Source: an uncultured Clostridia bacterium (GTDB taxonomy: Bacteria > Bacillota > Clostridia > JAAYHZ01). Taken from it: a DNA stretch of 8,731 nucleotides. How positions within the stretch are numbered: position 1 is the first letter of the stretch; every line of letters starts with the position of its first letter. The translations under genes were made by a program, and so were the position numbers. The stretch is from positions 1-8,731 of the forward strand of contig CALCRE010000164.1 of the NCBI GenBank assembly GCA_937894465.1, in the 5' to 3' direction. Below are positions 6,307 to 8,731 of the stretch, one piece after another. The notes beneath the pieces were generated by a model, which saw only the letters and a program-made list of their open reading frames with translations, had not been told where the DNA came from and did no database searches.

Positions 6307-6323
6307 CTACCTGAATAGACACC
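6307..6323 (-). repeat. right terminal inverted repeat of the 2856-bp unit
   Basis: CTACCTGAATAGACACC on the plus strand is the exact reverse complement of 3468-3484. The target duplication TGGAT follows at 6324-6328. Because the repeat reads through in the frame of the interrupted ISAzo13 gene, a spurious tail (QVSIQVAPLWGGG) is added to the transposase frame. Confidence 0.9.
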
Positions 6324-7122
6324 TGGATGCTTGCGACGGCAAATTCTGCGGTGTCATGATCAACCACCACGTTCACCCATCCTTCGTTACAAGTGCGATC
6401 ATAGACTCCATACGGGCTGGCTTTCCCAAGTTCGGGCAACATAAAGTCGTGAACCCTCACCTTTTCCGGTTGTCCTTTTGGCTGCCATTCGGCTCCAGCA
6501 TTCTTGAAATCACCTACCAGTTCTTTTTTCTTTGTATCCACTGAAATCACCGGATGTGAGCACTGTTGGTACCGGTTAACTGAGTCGTTGATATGCTGAA
6601 ACTGGGCATCACGGTCGGGTGTTCGGATCCTTCCGGGGTTTTGCGGTTACCCTGCAGGCTGTAACCCATATCGCGCAGGAGTTTGCCCATCAAGTTACTG
6701 CTGACGGAACGCCCGGGCTTCATTTCCTGTAACTCGTTGGCCAGTTTACGAGTGCTTTTACACGTCCAGCGCAACGGTGATTGCGGGTCACCACGGGTTT
6801 CGGGAGAAATGAGCTGTTCCAAATCGTTTAACAGGCCCGGATCGATCTCAGTGGCGGATTTTCGTCCTCCCCCCGGTTTTCGGATCCGTTCGGATTCAAT
6901 GGTTTCGGGATTTCTAACTTCTTTCATACCACGGCTGACGGTGATCGGTGACATATTCAGTACGGCGGAAATGCGCTTCATTCCGCCGGTACCATAAGCA
7001 ATAGCTTCGGCACCTGCAAAGAGCCGCCGCTGTTTTTCATCGAGAAAAGGCGCCGGCATGTCATATTGCTGTTTAATGATTTCATCGGTTTTGTCGCTTC
7101 CGGGTTACTCGGGTCTGGTCAT
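6324..7122 (-). pseudogene. ISAzo13-family transposase, N-terminal part; nonsense, frameshift and insertion
   Basis: The likely original start is ATG 7122 (MTRPE), with GGGAG 8 nt upstream. Codon 6 is TAA (7105-7107), and the frame then continues GSDKTDEIIKQQYDMPAPFL. Family blocks follow: EKQRRLFAGAEAIAYGTGG with a helix-turn-helix-like ITVSRGMKEV, RIRKPGGGRK, and TRGDPQSPLRWTCKSTRKLA. At about 6616-6619 one base is lost (CAC CCC GAC expected, CACCCGAC seen). The other frame carries on with DRDAQF, VISVDTKKKELVGDFKN (first catalytic Asp) and YGVYDRTCNEGWVNVVVDHD, to TAEFAVASI. There the 2856-bp unit interrupts, and the gene resumes at 3467. With stop, frameshift, insertion and loss of the 3' third, it is dead. 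Confidence 0.9.
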
Positions 7123-7758
7123 AGGAGCATCTCCCTTCTCATATGATTTTTGTGACTGTGTGGTGTTTTCTGCCGTCAACAATTGACGCCAATCCCGCTG
7201 TAGCGGATAGACAAACACTTCGCGCACCGTGGCTTCCTCTTGATACATTCGATCCTGTCGACCGGTTCCCGCTGTTTGACCCAGGTGGAGCCAGTTGGCC
7301 GCCCGATAGCAGATGCCGCGCCACGGGGATATTACAAATGTCTCCAACACAACCGGTGAATAGCCGTAGCGGGCTTGCCAGTCTTCGGGAAGGCGTCGTG
7401 CAACCTTGCCAAGCGCATGGCTTGCTAGGTGAGGAACGTGGACATCCGGCAAGATCAGCATCCGGCTGTTCGAGAAAATGCGATATCTGAAACGTTGCTG
7501 TTCCTGCTGTGTCCAGCCCAGCCACTCGTCTCGTACCTTTACATTTCTTGCCGGGGCTGCGAACAGGAAAGCTCCCGCCACTACCTTTTTACAGTCCAAA
7601 TGCCCATGGATCCAGTAACGTTGATGCGCCCCGAAGGCTCGTTTGAATCCGAAAGGATGATACGTTGCCATGGTGGTATCCCAAAGGGTTTGTTCTTCTG
7701 AGGGCACGGGCTCCACAGTAACCGGTTGTAAATCTTTTAATGAACTTTTTATTTGGAT
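7105..7758 (-). pseudogene. second DruA/DUF4338-like gene, N-terminally truncated
   Basis: From about 7746 the frame matches the DUF4338 core: SLKDLQPVTVEPV, MATYHPFGFKRAFGAHQRYW, AGAFLFAAPARN, RDEWLGW, SNSRMLILPDVHVPHLASHA, VVLETFVISPWRGICYRAAN, LGQTAGTGR and REVFVYPL. It ends at 7105 with the tail EKGDAPMTRPE. Compared with the copy at 5338-6201, about 100 N-terminal residues, including the LCEMW-NWR-type module, are missing. A TAG at 7759-7761 closes the frame and the nominal GTG start at 7716 has no ribosome site. The two copies are clearly divergent, so this is not a recent duplicate. It sits directly upstream of, and in frame with, the ISAzo13 transposase, and its stop is codon 6 of that gene's likely ancestral frame. 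Confidence 0.75.
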
Positions 7759-7774
7759 CTACTACAATGTATAC

Positions 7775-7792
7775 TATAACATTAATGCTATA
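7775..7792. promoter_or_regulatory. imperfect 18-bp palindrome
   Basis: TATAACATTAATGCTATA differs from its own reverse complement at only one symmetric pair. It lies upstream of the broken DruA-like frame, so it could be an old operator or promoter region, or simply AT-rich chance symmetry. Confidence 0.25.
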
Positions 7793-7797
7793 AATAA

Positions 7798-7811
7798 GTC
7801 TGTTCAGGTAG
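7798..7811 (+). repeat. third copy of the inverted-repeat core, GTCTGTTCAGGTAG
   Basis: It matches 13 of 14 bases of the core in 3468-3484, in the same orientation as the left repeat, so it points away from the truncated DruA-like gene and toward the sulfatase. It lies about 40 bp beyond the point where that gene loses homology. It may be a solo end left by another copy of the element. A 6-bp stem GATCTC/GAGATC (7825-7843) follows. Confidence 0.5.
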
Positions 7812-7931
7812 CACCCGGCCTCATGATCTCAGAATACGAGATCTAGAAGGAGGGGTTTTATCTGAAAAATCAGAGCAACATTCAGTAACCGGCTGACAGT
7901 ACCGGCAATCCCGTCATTTATTCAGTATTCG
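7812..7931. other. spacer downstream of the sulfatase
   Basis: There is no gene. A 6-bp stem-loop (7825-7830 with 7838-7843) is followed on the plus strand by AAGGAGGGG with no start codon or open frame behind it. No clear terminator for the sulfatase is visible; the stem-loop lacks a T tract on the minus strand. Confidence 0.4.
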
Positions 7932-8731
7932 TTATTCGTACCACTCATGCTCCTTGAGTATTTTTTGTCCCGAAGGAACTTCGGTTGCGGTTCTAATGGT
8001 TACTAAGTCCTCACCCACTTGTTTCAGCCTTTTATAAAGCCGCTGCCTCATCACATCGCATACCTTTTTGTGAGATTTGTAACCCATCAGGTTGTTCAAC
8101 TCCCAAGGATCTGCTTTTAAGTCGTAAAGCTCCCATTCCGTGTATTCGGAAGGTCTGTCCGACCTGTTTTCAACAAAAGTTCTCACTGCATACTTCCACC
8201 TTTTGGTGCGTACACAGCGAAATCGCTCTTTTCCGTCGCTGACTTCCGCATAGATATCCTCTTGCCATCTATTTTTTGTTTTATTGACCAAAGGCAGTAT
8301 GGAATGTCCTTCCATGGTTTTGGGTATGTCGATGCCACAAGCGTCCAACAATGTAGGCGGTACATCGATCAAGCTCACCAAATCCTTGATCCTGCCTCCT
8401 CCGTTGAATCCGGGGCCTGTAAAGGCCATGGGTATATGCAAAGACGCATCATGACAACTTCTCTTGTATTCACTGTTCCTTGTTTTAAAATGGCAGCTGT
8501 GATCGGTAGTGTATGCCAATATGGTTTTTTCCGTCAAGTTCATGCTGATTAGGACATCTAGTAATCTTCCCAAGGCTTCATCCAATCGTTTCACCATTCC
8601 GTAATAGCCGGGCAAATGCCTGGCCGATGTGCCTCCTAAAGCCCTTAAATCCGGTGGTGTCCAAGGATCCTGATATTTTTCCTCATACCCTGTCGGTGCA
8701 GGATAATCATCTCTGGAATTTTGAAAGTGGG
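7932..8731 (-). CDS. sulfatase (arylsulfatase-like, S1 family), C-terminal 265 residues
   Basis: The gene runs off the right edge; the stop is at 7932. The visible part contains GTSARHLPGYYGMVKRLDEA, a strongly conserved sulfatase block, then TTDHSCHF with the metal-binding Asp-His pair (visible residues 76-77), EYKRSCHDASLHIP with the probable sulfate-binding Lys (visible residue 89), and the C-terminal ELYDLKADPWELNNL block. These enzymes hydrolyse sulfate esters of glycans or small molecules with a formylglycine nucleophile. The C/S-x-P-x-R motif that would be converted lies outside the window, so substrate and maturation type cannot be judged. The reading frame is intact and it is probably functional. 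A related glycan-use locus may lie to the right. No signal peptide can be assessed. Confidence 0.9.
   Translation of the reverse strand, partial: HFQNSRDDYPAPTGYEEKYQDPWTPPDLRALGGTSARHLPGYYGMVKRLDEALGRLLDVLISMNLTEKTILAYTTDHSCHFKTRNSEYKRSCHDASLHIPMAFTGPGFNGGGRIKDLVSLIDVPPTLLDACGIDIPKTMEGHSILPLVNKTKNRWQEDIYAEVSDGKERFRCVRTKRWKYAVRTFVENRSDRPSEYTEWELYDLKADPWELNNLMGYKSHKKVCDVMRQRLYKRLKQVGEDLVTIRTATEVPSGQKILKEHEWYE

Larger units (their letters stand above)
3468..6323. mobile_element. 2856-bp transposon-like unit with IS66 tnpC remnant and DruA-like gene
   Basis: The unit is bounded by 17-bp perfect inverted repeats (3468-3484, 6307-6323) and a 5-bp direct duplication TGGAT outside them. It interrupts an ISAzo13 transposase gene, whose frame is restored if the unit and one duplication copy are removed. 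It holds a broken IS66-type tnpC on the plus strand and an intact DruA/DUF4338-like gene on the minus strand, facing each other. IS66 elements, including ISBst12, usually make 8-bp duplications, so a 5-bp duplication suggests IS66 chemistry did not make this insertion. Either the DruA-like protein or a transposase acting in trans moved it. An internal end-like sequence at 5251-5280 hints that a shorter DruA unit preceded the composite. Confidence 0.8.

Noticed and set aside
6257..6323. C-terminal tail QVSIQVAPLWGGG of the transposase frame as real protein
   Set aside because: It is encoded by the inverted repeat and hairpin of the inserted unit, not by ISAzo13 sequence.
5338..7758. A Druantia anti-phage defence system
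   Set aside because: Only DruA-like genes are present. The large DruE helicase and other Druantia proteins are absent, and both copies lie among IS parts.
3468..7811. CRISPR-like interpretation of the repeated 14-17 bp sequence
   Set aside because: Only three copies exist, in mixed orientation, kilobases apart, at element boundaries, with no spacers or cas genes.
7860..7905. GCCGGT/ACCGGC repeats as a terminator for the sulfatase
   Set aside because: The copies are mainly direct, no stable stem forms, and there is no T tract.

Overview
The window looks like the chromosome of a low-to-mid GC Bacillota (Firmicutes), probably Clostridia- or Paenibacillus-like. The reasons are a LoaP-type NusG paralog, a textbook sigma-A promoter, GGAGG-type ribosome sites, an ISBst12-like IS66 transposase, and a sulfatase with the sequence style of that phylum. 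The genus cannot be read from the sequence. The region is a graveyard of nested mobile elements in AT-rich DNA. Only three genes look functional: a loaP-like antiterminator, a DruA/DUF4338-family gene, and the 3' part of a sulfatase that runs off the right edge.

Layout. 1-75 (minus) holds the first 25 codons of an unidentified protein with a CPYC motif. 76-848 is gene-free but contains several consecutive stem-loops. 849-1653 (minus) is the C-terminal part of a DDE transposase, frameshifted, whose broken 5' end lies inside a perfect 17+17 bp palindrome (1639-1673). 1879-2409 (minus) is the loaP-like gene. Upstream of it is a consensus promoter (2923-2951), and between promoter and gene lies a ~440-nt piece resembling an ORF-less, internally deleted group II intron (2458-2896). 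3018-3046 is a terminator-like hairpin.

3170-7758 is a stack of elements. An ISAzo13-family transposase gene (minus) runs from 7122 to 6324, is interrupted by a 2856-bp unit (3468-6323), resumes at 3467, and is cut at about 3387, where it is fused to the C-terminus of another DDE transposase (3170-3386). The 2856-bp unit has perfect 17-bp terminal inverted repeats and a 5-bp target duplication (TGGAT). Removing the unit and one TGGAT restores the ISAzo13 reading frame. The unit carries a degenerate IS66 tnpC (plus) and an intact DruA/DUF4338-like gene (minus), convergently arranged. A second, divergent, N-terminally truncated DruA-like gene (7105-7758, minus) sits directly upstream of the ISAzo13 transposase in the same reading frame. 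A third copy of the repeat core lies at 7798-7811.

The genes do not form one pathway. LoaP proteins normally serve a long capsule, exopolysaccharide or secondary-metabolite operon just downstream, but here loaP is followed by IS debris, so it looks orphaned. The sulfatase probably belongs to a glycan-degradation locus to the right. The most interesting items are the two DruA-like genes in separate transposon contexts, the well-bounded 2856-bp unit, and the intron-like leader in front of loaP.
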